Part shown: positions 13,980-14,286 of the stretch, in pieces | Layout of the letters: each line of letters starts with the position of its first letter | Numbering within the stretch: position 1 is the first letter of the stretch | Assembly (NCBI GenBank): GCA_030043395.1 | Contig: JASHXW010000342.1 | Coordinates: forward strand, 1 to 14,286 | Direction of reading: 5' to 3' | DNA: 14,286 nt | Source of the DNA: Streptosporangiaceae bacterium | GTDB taxonomy: Bacteria > Actinomycetota > Actinomycetes > Streptosporangiales > Streptosporangiaceae | Position numbers and translations under genes: made by a program | Notes under the pieces: model-generated | Told to the model about the DNA's origin: nothing | The model's database searches: none | What the model saw: the letters and a program-made list of their open reading frames with translations, nothing else

Positions 13980-14286
13980 CACTTGTAAGTGAAGCGGGCG
14001 ATGCTCGTACCGCGGCCGGAGTGGGTGAAGTAGCTCTCGATCGTGCCGACGGTGACCAGCACCTTCGCGCCCGGGTGGCCGCGCGGGGAGGTGGCGAGCA
14101 CCTTGGTCGTCGATCCGCAGTCCAGCAGAGCAGGCACCCGCGTGAACGACTTCGCCTTGGCTTTCCCGAAGAACACGGACAGGACGCAGCCGAGGTTGTA
14201 GCCGCCGATCGTCACCTTGGTCCCGCCCGCCGCCGGACCAGAGGCTGGCTTGACCGAGGTCACGCGCGGGTTACCCGGTGGGTAGA
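13979..14286 (-). CDS. IPT/TIG-domain protein, C-terminal part only
   Basis: The C-terminal 102 or so residues of a protein that begins beyond the right edge; the frame is open to the window end, and the GTG at 14263 is internal. NPRVTSVKPASGPAAGGTKV followed by TIGGYNLGCVLSVFFGKAKA is a typical IPT/TIG (Ig-like, plexin/transcription-factor) domain opening, and the chain ends with the last strands of that fold (SIARFTYK). Two Cys, one in NLGCV and one in LLDCGS, could form a disulfide. Bacterial TIG domains are mostly found in secreted or surface proteins, so export is likely but the N-terminus is not visible. It faces the oxidoreductase gene across 22 bp. Confidence 0.85.
   Translation of the reverse strand, partial: YPPGNPRVTSVKPASGPAAGGTKVTIGGYNLGCVLSVFFGKAKAKSFTRVPALLDCGSTTKVLATSPRGHPGAKVLVTVGTIESYFTHSGRGTSIARFTYK

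Overview
The window is GC-rich chromosomal DNA from an actinomycete. Evidence: very high GC at third codon positions, GTG starts, strong GGAGG-type ribosome binding sites, an S2 ending in an actinobacterial [13 protein letters not shown] tail, and the order comM ... dprA - xerC - rpsB on one strand. That is the conserved actinobacterial competence/recombinase/ribosomal-protein neighbourhood. I cannot name the genus.

Layout on the minus strand, read right to left: comM (Mg-chelatase-like ATPase of transformation, 11202-9583); a membrane-anchored NlpC/P60-like cell-wall protein (9413-8724); a zinc-ribbon MBL-fold protein (8654-7824) directly followed by a formylglycine-generating-enzyme family protein (7795-6755); a secreted Cys-rich protein with a C-terminal Ig-like domain (6481-5060), closed by a perfect 15-bp terminator hairpin; dprA (4717-3554); xerC-type tyrosine recombinase (about 2131-1070); rpsB (801 off the left edge). 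comM and dprA, commonly close neighbours, are separated here by about 4.8 kb of accessory envelope and enzyme genes.

On the plus strand, between xerC and dprA and facing dprA, lies a two-gene cassette (2377-3048 and 3145 to about 3711) that I do not recognise. The first gene encodes a 223-residue protein built almost wholly from nine copies of an IEHPLLLAALM-type motif, joined by linkers that are either strongly basic or strongly acidic/His-rich. The second encodes a small helical protein whose reading frame runs 158 bp into the antisense of dprA. This cassette is the best candidate for an undescribed system. Right of comM, also on the plus strand, are a secreted seven-repeat protein that is probably a beta-propeller (11514-12617) and a DAO-family FAD oxidoreductase (12664-13956) containing a natural (Gly-Ser-Gly)9 insert. 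A convergent IPT/TIG-domain protein enters from the right edge.

Regulatory signals: paired DnaA-box-like sequences with almost the same spacing (30 and 31 bp) lie upstream of both dprA and comM; the rpsB leader and the leader of the repeat gene hold strong hairpins; an isolated AT-rich island with a perfect inverted repeat lies between comM and the NlpC-like gene. No rRNA, tRNA, CRISPR array, transposase or origin was seen.
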